A stretch of DNA of 64,000 nucleotides from Ceratotherium simum simum (GCF_000283155.1 NW_004454193.1:5990457-6054456); one strand, 5' to 3'. Positions 1-10,850 are shown, counted from the stretch's first letter. Numbers and translations are program-made. The notes: generated by a model not told the origin, from the letters alone.

Positions 1-1
1 C

Positions 2-571
2 GCTCCGGCTCCGGGCCCGCACCCAGCCGCGGGCGAGCTGCCCCCCGGTCCCGGCGGGCCCTCGGTCATACACTCGCCGCCGCCGCCGCCGCCGCAGGCG
101 GTGCTTGCCAAGCCCAAACTGTGGTCTCTGGCAGAGATCGCCACATCCTCGGACAAGGTCAAGGACGGGGGCGGCGGGAGCGAGGGCTCGCCGTGCCCGC
201 CGTGCCCGGGGTCCGTAGCCGGGCAAGCCCTAGGAGGCAGCCGCTCGTCGCCCGCCCCGGCGCCACCGCGCTCGCCCTCGGCGCAGTGTCCCTTTCCAGG
301 CGGGACCGTGCTGTCCCGGCCTCTCTACTACACGGCGCCCTTCTATCCCGGCTACACGAACTATGGCTCCTTCGGACACCTTCACGGCCACCCGGGGCCT
401 GGGCCAGGCCCCACAGCCGGTCCGGGCTCTCATTTCAATGGATTAAACCAGACCGTGTTGAACCGAGCGGACGCTTTGGCTAAAGACCCGAAAATGTTGC
501 GGAGCCAGTCCCAGCTAGACCTGTGCAAAGACTCTCCCTATGAATTGAAGAAAGGTATGTCCGACATTTAA
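2..571 (+). CDS. IRX5: Iroquois homeobox protein 5 (IRX5), C-terminal part, partial at left edge
   Basis: The frame is open from base 2 to the TAA at 569-571 and encodes 189 residues, the C-terminal two fifths of IRX5 (the human protein is 483 residues). The IRO-type motif KPKLWSLAEIATS lies at window residues 37-49, bases 110-148. A glycine/serine/proline-rich stretch follows, then FPGGTVLSRPLYYTAPFYPG and the end SPYELKKGMSDI, which matches what I know of mammalian IRX5 and not IRX3 or IRX6. Family knowledge: IRX5 is a nuclear TALE-class homeodomain transcription factor that patterns heart, retina, limb and craniofacial tissue; its DNA-binding homeodomain is N-terminal to this part and outside the window. 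No frameshift or internal stop is seen and no intron interrupts this part. The GTG at 101 is an internal valine, not a start. Confidence 0.96.
   Translation, partial: APAPGPHPAAGELPPGPGGPSVIHSPPPPPPQAVLAKPKLWSLAEIATSSDKVKDGGGGSEGSPCPPCPGSVAGQALGGSRSSPAPAPPRSPSAQCPFPGGTVLSRPLYYTAPFYPGYTNYGSFGHLHGHPGPGPGPTAGPGSHFNGLNQTVLNRADALAKDPKMLRSQSQLDLCKDSPYELKKGMSDI
77..94 (+). repeat. (CCG)6 run coding six prolines in IRX5
   Basis: Six CCG codons in a row give a proline tract just before the IRO-type motif. A pure trinucleotide run in coding sequence may vary in length between species or individuals. Confidence 0.9.
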
Positions 572-763
572 CGCGGGCTGCGTCGGTCCAGGACTTTCCT
601 AATTTATTAAAAAACATGGCCTTGGCAGTTATTTTTCCATCACCAAGAGAGAAAAACAAAACTACCCCTCCTATTAAAAAGTTTATAGTTCATGGAGATG
701 AATGACATAAAAATGTAAACATCTCCACACACACAAAAATGTCTTAACGGACCGAAAAGAAAA

Positions 764-906
764 ATTAAAAAAATAATTTGTATTAAATCTTATTCTGTAT
801 ATTTAATGTAGCATTTTTGTATTTAAATTGATAATTCAATATCTTTGAAGTAAATTATGAAATTAAGACACCTGTACAGGCATTTGATGTTTTTTTGTAA
901 TATAAA
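764..906 (+). promoter_or_regulatory. IRX5: Candidate IRX5 poly(A) signals (proximal cluster)
   Basis: Non-canonical hexamers ATTAAA occur at 764-769 and 782-787, and AATATA/TATAAA at 899-906, with T-rich stretches nearby. One of these may direct cleavage. Only cDNA or 3'-end reads would decide. Confidence 0.35.
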
Positions 907-1146
907 TATATACATTTGTGTTTCCCCCAAAACTGTTTCATAGTTTAAAAATACAAGTTTAATTTAATTTTTTACACCTATTGATTTTTCTGGGTATGAA
1001 CTAAAGTATTATTACAGAAAGGAAACAGGTTATACTCTTAGATTTAAAAAATGAAAGAAACTGCAGCCGCCTTTGTAAAATGCAAAATATTTAATTAAAA
1101 GAGATTTTAACATAATCAGAGCCACTTATTACTTTTTAGAAGCCTC

Positions 1147-1152
1147 AATAAA
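1147..1152 (+). promoter_or_regulatory. IRX5: First canonical AATAAA downstream of IRX5
   Basis: This is the first canonical AATAAA after the stop codon, 576 bases downstream. A UTR using it would be about 0.6 kb. A clear GT-rich element directly after it is not obvious. Confidence 0.35.
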
Positions 1153-1159
1153 CTGTCCA

Positions 1160-1429
1160 TCGCCTTGGACAAAAGGTGCGAACTGCAACTTCTTTTCGAA
1201 GTGGGGAATGAAAGGTTCCATAGAACCTCAGTGTGCCAGGGGGAGGCCATAATTAGGCTGCAAGCCCCGGGGAACTTGGCCCTGCCCGGAATGCAGATTT
1301 GGATCACTGATGCGGGCTGCTTGGGGGAGATTGGACCCTGGAGGAGGAGAGAGACCCAAGTGTGTGCCCAGAAGGGAGAAAAGATGGCAAAGCCAGCTAG
1401 AGACACGCACCACCCGAGCTCCATCGCTT
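1160..1429. other. Intergenic, nothing recognised
   Basis: Mixed composition with no known repeat. Short open frames exist on both strands, but no coding signature or family match was seen. Confidence 0.6.
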
Positions 1430-1560
1430 AACCTAATTACTTCCAATCAGTGTCGTGTTTTATGCAAAGCAATCAGCTGGTGAACTTTGCTAATGAGTTC
1501 GATTTTATGCCGGATTTAGCCCTTATTACTATTTCAAAGGTGCTGTGGGCTAATGCGAGC
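1430..1560. promoter_or_regulatory. Candidate conserved noncoding element, IRX5-proximal
   Basis: A compact AT-rich, repeat-free block has two AATCAG motifs (1445 and 1471 areas), an ATGCAAAG octamer-like site near 1462, and several TAAT/ATTA homeodomain cores. It sits about 0.9 kb after the IRX5 stop. The function is inferred from composition and position only. Confidence 0.35.
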
Positions 1561-2329
1561 GGGATGCGTTAGGGGATGCCAAGGAGAAGGCTTTCCCAAG
1601 TCACTGTCTTTACCCCTTCAAAATTGGACGTTGATCTCATGGGATTTGATTAAATTAGGAAATGCTCCATCCGCGACGGTGCGGGTGGTAGGCGGCCCCA
1701 TAGAGCCCGGCACAGCCGCGGGTCTGGGGCTGCGGGACCGGCAAGGGGACGGTTCCCCCCTTTCACAGGTAGGTGTCACACTTGTCCTGAATTACAAGGC
1801 TGCACTTTGCAGAGTCTGAGATTGGAGAGAGCGAGGGCGGAAGTGGGGGTGGGAGCGCCCTAGGCGCTTGGGGGGAGCAAAGGGAGCCCCGAACCGACCT
1901 GGAGAACCCCCCACGCCCCTCCCCCCCCGGGCCCCCTTTTGGACAAGTGGCCGTCAGAAGTTCGAGGACGTTTGCTTAGATAATGAGGCCGTTGTGGACT
2001 CTATCAGGCTTGTCGTCGCTTTAGCACTTTTCCCGTCTCGGATTCAAGAGTCCGAGTAGCTACAAAAGTATTTTTGAGGTTTTATGTTCTCGTTTTAATC
2101 CTGCATATTTCATCTCAAAATGAAAAGTCGAGATGCGTCTCAATCCCACGTGAGGAAGAGACATCTCCCTGCGCCGGAGGCCCGCCAGCACTGTCGGCGC
2201 TCGCGTCTCCATTTTGCGCTCGAGACGTGGAACCGCGGACGCGTTTTACTTCGTGGGAAATTTTCGGTGGTCGGGGGAGGGGAGGGTTTCCAGCAAAAAC
2301 ATATTCCAGCGAGGGGAATTAATTTGCTC
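1561..2329. other. Intergenic, GC-mixed, nothing recognised
   Basis: Contains a GC-rich patch around 1680-1960 and scattered CpGs, but no identifiable repeat, exon or RNA gene. Confidence 0.55.
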
Positions 2330-2725
2330 TATTAAACCCGGGCGTGAGTGTGGAGAGAGTGTGTTTGCACATAACACCAGTTTAATTAGGCTAAATCAAA
2401 ATGCACATATTTGCATTTCTTCTCAAGATTACTTTAACCCTACTTGGTTTTTTAAACACATCCAAACTTGCACATGCAAACTTGCACTTTTGCTATTTGT
2501 TTTTTTCAACCCTGCAACGGGGCTCCTTTAGCTTATTCGAATTTAGACAAGTTTGAAAGCTGCATTGTCCAGATGTTTTTGCGAACAGCAGTCGACTTTA
2601 GAGTTTAAATTAGTGAGAAAATTCACGCAGGGAAAATGATTTCAAAGCTGGAAGTGTGAATGATTAAATATTCATGAGACGATCGTATTTTATTTTGTCC
2701 CTTTAATTATAAATGATTTTTTTAA
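2330..2725. promoter_or_regulatory. Candidate conserved noncoding element, AT-rich with octamer and homeodomain cores
   Basis: Repeat-free and AT-rich, between two GC-rich stretches. It has TTTAATTAGG at 2381-2390, an octamer ATTTGCAT at 2409-2416, ATTCGAAT around 2537, and TTTAATTATAAATGA near 2702-2716. This density of POU and homeodomain cores is typical of developmental enhancers. No transcript or conservation evidence is available here. Confidence 0.4.
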
Positions 2726-2999
2726 ACAATTGAATTCCAGAGATGACTCGCCCAACCCCCCGCGCCCCAGCCCCCTCCATCCACCCCCTGACAGCCGGAT
2801 TCACAATCAGCTTTCTCCCCCCTGTTGAATATGCAGCCCCGGGAGTCACCTTCTCTTCTAAAAAAGTCAGAAGAATAGGCCAGTCTGCTTCTCTTAAGAG
2901 AGAGTTTAAGGACGACATCAACTCTGTGGGGTTTTGGAAGCACTGGCTCTAAACCCTGCCCAACGATTTTAAAAAGAAAATTACAGGCCTCCTTGTGTT

Positions 3000-5900
3000 C
3001 CCCGGAATATGCAAATAGCGCGGCGCGGGCCTCCCAAGTCTGATCGCCGAGGCTCGGGGCTGGGAGCTGAATGCCCGCGGGGCTGCCTGGGAACGGGAAC
3101 GCGCCCCGGGGAGCCCGCGGCCTTTCTCCCCAACGAGGGGCAGCGCAAGGAGCCTCCCGGCCAGGGATCGAACCCGCCAGGGGCTGGAAGGCTGGTGCCA
3201 GAGTCGCTGCCCCCTGCTCGCATCCCTCCTACCCTTGGCCCCTGCAGGGTCTATGGTTTTCTTTGCGTACTTCATCTTGAGTACAAGCCCCCAATTAAGT
3301 TTGAGGCTTTCTCCTTTGTAGAGCTGGGTTTCAGTGGCCAGTGGCTTTTCTGGTGTCTAGAGCCTTTCCACTTTGGGGGAGGCCTGCCGGGCAGATCCGG
3401 GTTCGGGCATTCAGGAAATGTCTCCCGCCTTTAATCTTAGAAGTAGTTGCGTGTCTTTACAGCCCCAAATCCCGCCTCGAGCCTCCGCTTGGCCGCGTCT
3501 TAGGCCATCTCGAAGACGATGGGTCCTAGAGGCGTTGTGGTAGGGGTTCTTCGCAGGCTTGGACTGGGGCGCGGAAGTTCCGCGGGCGGCAGCGCCTGAG
3601 ACACCTCGGTTTGGCGGCTGTGCGGGCGTTTGCCACCTGCACTTGGCTGCGCTGGTTCCGGCCCTCAAGGAGCGCCTAGTTTGGCACTTAGGGACTAGGA
3701 GGCGCTGAATCCCTGGCAACGGGGACGGCAGAATCACTGAGTGGGGTCTATGGGGTCAGCCCCCTGAGGCAGCGCTAAACCGGGAACGGGCTGGATCCCT
3801 TTCCTTACCCCTCTGCGCGGGGCCGAATCAGTTCATGAAATTTGGGGGTGAGGAGCCCGGTTAATTCCCGAGGGCGCATACGCGGACATTGAGGAGAGGC
3901 TGCGGAAGGGGGCCTTTCCGCTTCCCACTCTTCGGCTCGAGGTACCAGGGCCCGAAATATTGTTCCCCCGCCTGGGTGCGGGGCCTGCATCGAGGCCTCC
4001 TGGTTTGCACGCCCCTCGGGGCCTCTCATTCCGCGTGATGTGCGCAGCTCTCGGAGCCTGGAAGGTTCGGGGGTAGAGTCGTGTGTGCAGTTTCAGAACG
4101 GGCCGTGCCTCCCCGCCCACCTGTCCCCCACAACTAGCCGCCATCTCGGGCGGAGGCACGGAATAGCGCTTTGCAAAGCGCCCAGAGAGAAAGGAATGTG
4201 ATTGCGCTCCCGAGAGGGAGCCGGACGCGAGTCAGTTTAGGAAGGGCGCCGCCTACTGGTCCCCAGGCGCCACGCGGTTCACACAGAGCAGGAGTTGGGC
4301 GAGACCGGCTATGCCCCCCACCCACAGCCGGGCCTTAGCTCTGAACCCCAAGCAGGTCGAACTTAAACTGCGCCGTCATCGCTGCGGCCTGGGACCAGGA
4401 CCCAGTTAGTGTTGGGAATCTAGAGAGCAGGGCCTGCGACTAGAACAGTTTTAACCCTACGGATTCCCGCCACGGCTTGGGCACAGCCTAGAAAACCAGG
4501 CGCAGGCAATTGAGAACTATGCCGACGACAGAAACAGCCTGCCGGTGGGGGCCGCAGCCGTGCGCAGCCCGCGCAGCGCGCCGGTGCCCCCGCTCCGCTT
4601 CAGGTGCACGCACCTCCGATTCCGCTGGCCTTGCCACGCCAGGGCTCTGGACCCCGCGCAGTTTGAATTTGCGGTGTGGCATATCCGGGCTCGACCGCGC
4701 CCCGGCGCCCCCAGAGACCGTTTCTTTCTTTTGGCCTGTGCGTTGGACATCTATAGGAAAAGGAAAAATAAACAAAACTACCCTCCAATTCTTCTAACCC
4801 TCCTATTTCGAAAGCACCTTTAGTGAGGTCGGCGTGCCCAAGCAGCAGGTCCTCACCTGGGCGTCCCCCTTCACCCCCCAGAAGCGCTAACGGGTGGTAT
4901 CAACTGGTCTCCCCCTGGTGCAGGGATATTGGGGGAGAGAGGGAGCGCGCCCTTGGCCTGGCTTTTCGCATTTCTGGCCACTCGGCCACTGAATAGGAGG
5001 AAATTCGGCCTGACTGGGACCTTGCCGCCTGCCCTCCCCTCAAACTGGCCAAAGCTGCGGGGCTGTCCCCAGGCCCACTCCGCGGGTCTCCCTTTGTGAC
5101 CAGGCCAGAACTGGTCTTTTTTTCGTTTTCGCGCTAACTGCGACTTGGGTCCTGGGCACAAGGCGGGGCCCAGGTTGTGGCCTAACAGATGATCGCCTCA
5201 GGGGCGGGGATGCTGCTCTGGCTGCAACCCCTGAGCTGGCCGGCCCCTCTTAGCCATTGGAAGGTCTCTGGCCTTCTGTCCGCCGCAGGCCCCAGCCCTG
5301 GGTCCCCAAGGCCGCCCGTCCCGCCGCGCTCGTTTCCGGTGCCCGGACGAGCCCGGCGCGCCCGGACGCCACTTTTCCCGGTGAAATCTGCTTTTATTTG
5401 CTCCGAGCAAACCCCGGGCTCTCAGCGCTCCCGCCTGATGGATGCAAATGTAAATGTGCACTTATTTAATTGGATCAGGCCCCAAGATAAAAGAGATAAA
5501 CGGCTCCCCGTGTGCTAACATTTTCCGAGGCATGCAGCGCCGCGTGGAGGGCAAGCTAATGCAGGAGCTGCACGTCGCCCGGCTCGAGCTCACCGCGGCC
5601 ATAGCGCGCTGGCCCGTCGGCTCGCTTTGGGCCGCGGCTCCTCGTCGACCTCCTTTGCAGGGGCCCTGCCGGCCGGGTAGGGTCCCCGTAGAGCCTTCCT
5701 GTGCACCAGGACCGGGAAGTGAGAAGACGCGGCGTCGGCTTAGCGCTTGCAATTACCCCACCCCTCGCCACAACTTTCTCCGGCTTGTTCCCCTCTCCTT
5801 TCTTATTCAACTCTATGCTGGAGCCATACCGGCCGGCCCCTTTCGAGAGAAAAGCCTTTCTTGCTCCCCTCCCCAGGCGTCGTCTTTTACTCCAGGTGGC

Positions 5901-6260
5901 GGTTTCAGAAAGACGCGAGGGCCACGAAAAAGACTAGGCGCATCCACCTGGGCCACCAGGGCCCGGTGAAGCCGCCTTTTTGACGGAAGGGCCCTCTTCT
6001 CTGCTCCCAGATGGCCGTCTTTTGGAGCCTGGGATTTCTTTCAGAATCCACAAGAAGCCATGGATTATCCCCTCCCTCCAGTAATGTACGCACGCAATAC
6101 ACAGCCCTTCAATAATTTCAAGGGGTCGCGAGACCCCGACATCCAGACAGTAGGAGGAATAAAATGCTGCCGGGCGCTTCCCTCCCCGGGGCTGGAGTTC
6201 TGAACTTCAGCGCCAGCGCATCCTTCTCCGCCGTCCTCAAGATCGTTCCCCAATTTTGAG
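3000..6260. other. CpG-rich domain downstream of IRX5
   Basis: CpG dinucleotides are very dense in patches, for example 3000-3170, 3440-3660, 3780-4300, 4500-4720 and 5290-5720, unlike the CpG-poor DNA after about 7 kb. Long open frames here on both strands follow from the GC content. Extended CpG-rich domains around Iroquois genes commonly carry Polycomb marks, and one patch could be a noncoding-RNA promoter; neither can be shown from sequence. Confidence 0.65.
5430..5545. promoter_or_regulatory. AT-rich motif island inside the CpG domain
   Basis: A low-GC island flanked by dense CpG sequence. It carries a perfect octamer ATGCAAAT at 5442-5449, TTTAATTGG near 5465, and two GATAA-type motifs (AGATAAAAGAGATAAA). 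It looks like a transcription factor binding cluster. It is not recognised as a repeat. Confidence 0.4.
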
Positions 6261-6559
6261 CCTCGGTTTTTCCCGCAAAGTTTCCCTTCTGTTCGGAAGG
6301 GCTGGGGAGGAAGTCAGGGTGGGCGAGGACAAGAGGCCACAGGAGACAGAATGCGGAGGATGGGTACTAAGAAGCCAGGGAATGGGGGCGCCCCAGGTGG
6401 AGACCCTCGCCAGGTAGTTCCCGGAGACTAGGCTGGGCAGGGCTGGGAGGGCTGGAGCGGGTGAGGCTGGGCCGGGTGAGGCCCTGCTGGGCAGGGCGGC
6501 CCGGCCGCGCCCCATCCCCAACGCGCTGATGGATTGGCTTGTCAGGAGAGCTCTGTGCG

Positions 6560-6730
6560 CGGAGCCCATCAGAAAGCACTTACCTCGCTAAACTGAAATT
6601 ACTGTCTTTTCAGGGGCTAATTTGTGTAACTCCCATGGAGGGGCTTGGAGGGGGTTTGATGAGGCATAAAATGATGATTAATGAATTTATTGGCCGCTGC
6701 TCATCAAACACGGGCTGAAGAGCTCCGGGC
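6560..6730. promoter_or_regulatory. Candidate conserved noncoding element
   Basis: Repeat-free block with GCTAATTTGTG, TGATGATTAATGAATTTATTGG and paired CATCAAAC/TTTGATGAGG motifs. It marks the end of the GC-rich proximal region. The CTTTTCAGG at about 6606 resembles a splice acceptor but no coding follows. Confidence 0.35.
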
Positions 6731-7084
6731 TGCCCCGTGGCCTGGCGGTGGCGCTCAACACAGCTGGGGTTCAGCCTCCGAGGAGGGGGGTTCAGCGCCT
6801 GCAAGGGTTTCCCCAGCGCGGGCCTGTCCCTGGGCGCTTTCCTTGACCTGAGCTGCTTTCTGCTGACGGCCCGGACTCGGGGCGCAGGCTCCAGCCACGC
6901 CGCCATCGCCCCCTGCGGGCCAGCTGCTCAGGCCTGGGGGGAGGGCCGGGATCCTCCGGCTGTGAGCCCTGAGGGGGGCGGCAGCCTCTCCGGACTCGAG
7001 TGTGACCAGAGCACCCCAGGCAGCGTGGAGTTGGAGACCTGGGACGTTGTGGCTTACTGGTGGGTGCCTGGGCCTTGGTGGCTC
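6731..7084. other. Intergenic, GC-rich, nothing recognised
   Basis: GC-rich with open frames on the plus strand, but no conserved protein signature. Confidence 0.5.
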
Positions 7085-7230
7085 GGTCCTACCTCTGCGA
7101 CTTACTAAGCTGTGTGTCTTGGACAGATCAAATAACCTCCGCGAACCTCAGGGGCCTCATCTCCAACACGGGGCCTGTACCACCCCTAGCGGGTGGCACA
7201 CAGTTGCCCTTCAGTATAGTTATTAGGGTC
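7085..7230 (+). mobile_element. MIR SINE fragment
   Basis: Carries the MIR core order: cttactaagctgtgtg, then ccTCaggggcCTCATCT. This is the first interspersed repeat I can recognise after IRX5. Confidence 0.65.
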
Positions 7231-7869
7231 CTGCTCTCTTAAGGCTTCACTTCACTGGAGACACTAGCAGAGGCCTGGGGGGAAGGGGGAAGGGCCGGAG
7301 ACAGAGGCTTCCGGTTCTGACGTGGGGGGATCCCACCAGAATGGCTGATGTTCCTTAGTACTGTCACCCCACCACACACACACCAGCAGTGCATCACTCC
7401 CCGGGCTTGATGGGAGGGCACTGGGGAGCCTGGAAAGGCAGTTAGGAAAGTGACCTGATCAGAGCTGGGCTTTAGGGAGCTGAGTGCACCTGCCTTGGGG
7501 TAGAATCGAAATTCAGGTTAGCCGGCAGGACAGTTCAGCACTCCTCCTACTCATAACCCCCCTATGTCTGCCGGCTCTGTCTTTTGGAATCTGTCCACAA
7601 GGGACTTTCGGTTACTTCCCCTGGTCTCAATCAAGAACTTGCAGCCCTTGAACTTATACATTCAGCTGGGACTCTTTACCCCACCCCCCACCCCGCACCA
7701 CCCCCCACTGCCACACCCAGATCTCCCAACAGTCTGTTCTACGTTTGCCCCCCCACCCCCCAGACATCCTGCCCTGCTGAAGGGACCTTGGCATCGGCCT
7801 CTCCAGTGGAATGCTGAGGCTGGCCTCCGTGTTAGTGCAGGTCCGCTTAAGCTGTTCCCTTCCCTTCCT
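7231..7869. other. Intergenic, nothing recognised
   Basis: C-rich stretches at about 7678-7760 (CCCCACCC runs). No gene or clear repeat. Confidence 0.5.
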
Positions 7870-8760
7870 CCAACACATTCTGATCCAGCACCTCTGATAT
7901 CCCAGATGCATTCTTCTCTGTGCTGATGATGCAACAACAAACAGCACAAAGTGCCTGCCCTCCCGGAGCTTACACTTTAGAGGCGGAGACAGGAAGAAAA
8001 CAAACCAACGTCATAATGGCTCATCCCCATATCCAGGTCATGAGTGTTAGGGAAAATGTTAAGTAGGGTAAGGACGTGGACGGGAGTGTGCTTTTCCACG
8101 GGAAGCGTGCTCCCTTCCGGTAGGGAGGTGGCATTTGAGCAGAGACCTGAAAGAAGGTAGGGCATAGGCCTTGCAGATATCTGGGGAGAGCAAGTTCTGG
8201 ACAGAAGGAATAGGAAGTGCAAAGGTCCTGAGGTGGGAGCAGGTTTGAGCAACAGCAGGGAGACCTTTATGGGAGAGGATGAGGCCAAGGTAAAGCCAGG
8301 TTATATGGAGCCTTATAGGTCCTGGTGAGATCTTTGAGTTTTATAATGAGAGAGCGAGGGAGGGATTTGCGGGGAGTGACAGGATCTAATTTATGTTTTA
8401 AAGGCATCCCCAGGTGTGAGGAGCTAAGACTCCGGGAGGGCATAAGTAGAAACAGGGACCAGCAAGGAGGCTGATGGAGAATCCAGGGGAGGTCATGCTG
8501 CCTTGGACCCAGCTGGTAGCCAGAGAGATGGGGAGAAGTGGTCAGGTCTGGGCTACATTTTGAAGGTAGAGTCAAGAGGCTTTGCTAATGGATTGGATGT
8601 GGGAGATGAGAGGAGGGGAGTTCTGGATGCTACAAGGATTCAGGCCTGAGCACCCAGGGGCCTGGGAGGGGGTGTGCCATTCACTGAGGGGTCAAACAGC
8701 AAGGGAGGATCAGGGTTTTTTTTTTTTTTTTTTTTTTCAGAGACGGGGAAAGTTAGATAC
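7870..8760 (+). repeat. Ancient interspersed repeat, family not named (family J)
   Basis: Related to 28777-29330 and 52057-52390 in this window. Shared landmarks are GTGgCATTTGAGCaGAGACCTGAA (about 8128), GGAAtaGgAAGTGCAAAGGtCCtGAGG (about 8213) and TTTTGAAGGTAGAGTCAA (about 8559). I recognise it as a common eutherian repeat but cannot name the family with confidence. No functional ORF. Confidence 0.65.
8716..8737. repeat. Poly(T) run, 22 bases
   Basis: Uninterrupted T22 inside the older repeat at 7870-8760. Likely length-variable. Confidence 0.9.
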
Positions 8761-8956
8761 TCTTTGACCTGATGCCCAAGCCCTTTGGCCCAAAGGAGTC
8801 GCTCTAGTGGACATGCTGGGCTTCTCGTTGCCAAGGACACAGTGTCCAGCACAAACCCTAAGGAGACAGATGCTCCCTCCTGAAACCGGAGATCTCAGAG
8901 TTCTCTGGCCGCCATATCTCTCCTTTTATTTCTGTTTTCATTTGTTTTTTTTAACC

Positions 8957-9078
8957 AGTGGAGAAACTGAGGTTCCGAAAGTGAAAATGACTTACCCAGG
9001 TTCATATAGTGAGTTTCTAGGCAGAACCGAATCAGAAACCCAGGTCTCCTAATTCCTGGGCTGTATTCTTCTCTGCCA
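8957..9078 (-). mobile_element. MIR SINE, minus strand
   Basis: GGAGAAACTGAGGTTC, then ACTTACCCAGGTTCATATAG, then CCAGGTCTCCTAATTC, in the order of a reversed MIR. Confidence 0.75.
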
Positions 9079-9384
9079 AGCTAAATTCTCTGGGATATCT
9101 GTATTTTAACAGAGAACTCCTGGAAACAAAATGCCTTAACAGAGAGGAATGAATTTATAATGGTGGACTCTCAGACTCTGTGACAGGCTGTCAAGGGAGA
9201 TATTTTTAGGCTGGGCCGGGAAACATCTTAGCCCTCCTTGGATGCTGCTGGAAGACGGCTGCCTCCTCAGGACTCCGTGCGTGAAGTACAGATGAGGGGA
9301 AAGTTCGGAACGTGCCTTCCCTCCCAGACACTCAGCAGCAGGGAGGAACCGGGACGGCTGCCCCTGCCAGGGAGTGGGTTTTTC

Positions 9385-9545
9385 CCCCCTAAATAATTGC
9401 TATCTGAAAAGATTTCTCATTTCTCCCTGGACGTGACTGTCTGCCCGCCCACAATTATCTCACATAATACACGCAAAAGTTAATATTCCTCTGCCCATCA
9501 TTTCACAGAGCAACTCCTATCAAACAAAGATTTGGGTTGGGGGCA
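9385..9545. promoter_or_regulatory. Candidate conserved noncoding element
   Basis: Repeat-free AT-rich block with TAAATAATTGC, ACAATTATCTCAC, AAAGTTAATATTCC and ATCAAACAAAGATTT (SOX/TCF-like). It lies between old repeats and looks unlike them. Inferred only. Confidence 0.3.
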
Positions 9546-10419
9546 GGGCCCCGAATCATGGGGCTTTCATGCGTTTATTGTGAATTTCTTTTTTTTGATG
9601 TCTCAGCCTGACTGCTTTCTTCTCAACCCTTTTCTTGACTCTCTGTGTTGTATACGTGGTCGTCAACTTGGGGATTTTTTCCTGTAAAACTATCAGTGGC
9701 TTTGTCCCCAAGGGAACCCACGGGCCCTTAGGAACAGCATCTCGACATCTTTCAAGCAGAGCGATACATCTGTTAGCCCCGGATTCCGAATCCCCTCACA
9801 GTTCCAGAACAGCCCAGACACCTTCCCAGCTAACAAGGTTTGACATCAGACTTACCACACAGTTGTCATTTCTGAGACGTTTTTTTTAGAGCCAAACCGC
9901 AAGGTTTTTTTGTTTGTTTGTTTGTTAGTTTTGTGTGCCTTCTATTTGTATCCAGCATCTAAATCCAAACCCTGTGGTCATAGGTGGCTCTTTTTCCAAA
10001 TAGTTATACGTGCAAAGATGTTCATTGGTAGCTGAGGACCGATTTTCTTGGATCACATAAAAGAGTGCATTAGTGGCAACTTGGAGAAAAGGGCTCGTCT
10101 GGAACAACAACCACATCTTCGCTTTTATGAAGAGTGTGGTAGAAAAATCGTTGGCCGGGTTTATTTTGGTTGGTGGAGTTGTTTTTCTCTCCAGATTTCT
10201 TTTTTTGTTTCTTTTTTTTTGGTTGTTTCTTTTTAATTTTCCCTTTTCATCTGGTAAACGCCTGACAGGTCCTAGAACATGCAGGAGGAATGTCAGAGAA
10301 GGATCCACAGGACTCGAGACTGCAAGGAATGAGCCGTTCCTTTGCTGACTGCTCCTCAAAACGTACTCATTCGGGCCCCACCCTCCAGATCCTTGTCATA
10401 GCCTCCGACTCTTGAAATT
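9546..10419. other. Intergenic, T-rich tracts, nothing recognised
   Basis: Holds a (TTTG)n run at about 9907-9926 and T-rich DNA at 10190-10250. Open frames here arise from low-complexity sequence. No clear transposon boundary. Confidence 0.5.
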
Positions 10420-10580
10420 ACTGTTTACAGAATCATTTCTTTTGAATTTTGTCACCACTTACTTATTTTGAAAGGAATATTTATACTGCTATTGTAACTG
10501 AAAAACTCCTATCACTTGCCATCAACAGAAAACAATTATGAAAAACAAATTAATTACAGAAAGTTCCTTGCCCCTGGGCT
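10420..10580. promoter_or_regulatory. Possible conserved noncoding element
   Basis: AT-rich and repeat-free, with AACAATTATG and CAAATTAATTACAG homeodomain cores. Weaker case than the other blocks. Confidence 0.22.
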
Positions 10581-10754
10581 TTGAAGGCAACTGGCATCTC
10601 TCAGGGTCTCTGTGCCCCTAAGGGTTTCCCCAAACGGAATCCTTCTGCTTTGCAGGCTGCCTTCAAAGTTATGTGGGCCACATGAGAATCTCTTCACCTC
10701 CACCTAAAATCGTCTTATGTTCCTCCGGAGATGTGCTTACCACACTTTGGAAAA

Positions 10755-10850
10755 TAGCAACTGCTCATTTTACAGGTAGGGAAACTGAAACCTCGAGAGG
10801 TAAAGCAACTTGCTCAAGATCACGTGGCTAGCTGGTGACAGAGCCAGAGG
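10755..10850 (-). mobile_element. MIR SINE fragment, minus strand
   Basis: CATTTTACAGGTAGGGAAACTG, then GCAACTTGCTCAAGATCACG, then GACAGAGCCAGAGG: a reversed MIR core. Confidence 0.8.

Larger units (their letters stand above)
572..1160 (+). other. IRX5: IRX5 3' UTR and immediate 3' flank
   Basis: After the stop codon the composition changes from very GC-rich coding sequence to AT-rich DNA with many ATTTA and TTTTGTA motifs. That fits a 3' UTR with AU-rich instability elements, as expected for a developmental transcription factor mRNA. The true cleavage site cannot be placed without transcript data. Sense strand is inferred from the upstream CDS. Confidence 0.7.

Noticed and set aside
121..483. 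Long open frame of 120 residues overlapping IRX5 in another frame, and a 67-residue minus-strand frame at 230-433
   Set aside because: These arise from the very high GC content of the IRX5 exon. The IRX5 frame alone matches a known protein.
5454..5969. 171-residue plus-strand open frame
   Set aside because: Lies in CpG-rich DNA where stops are rare; overlapping open frames exist on the minus strand; no domain or splice context.
6600..6612. Splice-acceptor-like CTTTTCAGG
   Set aside because: No open coding sequence of interest follows, and no matching donor was evident; such motifs are common by chance.
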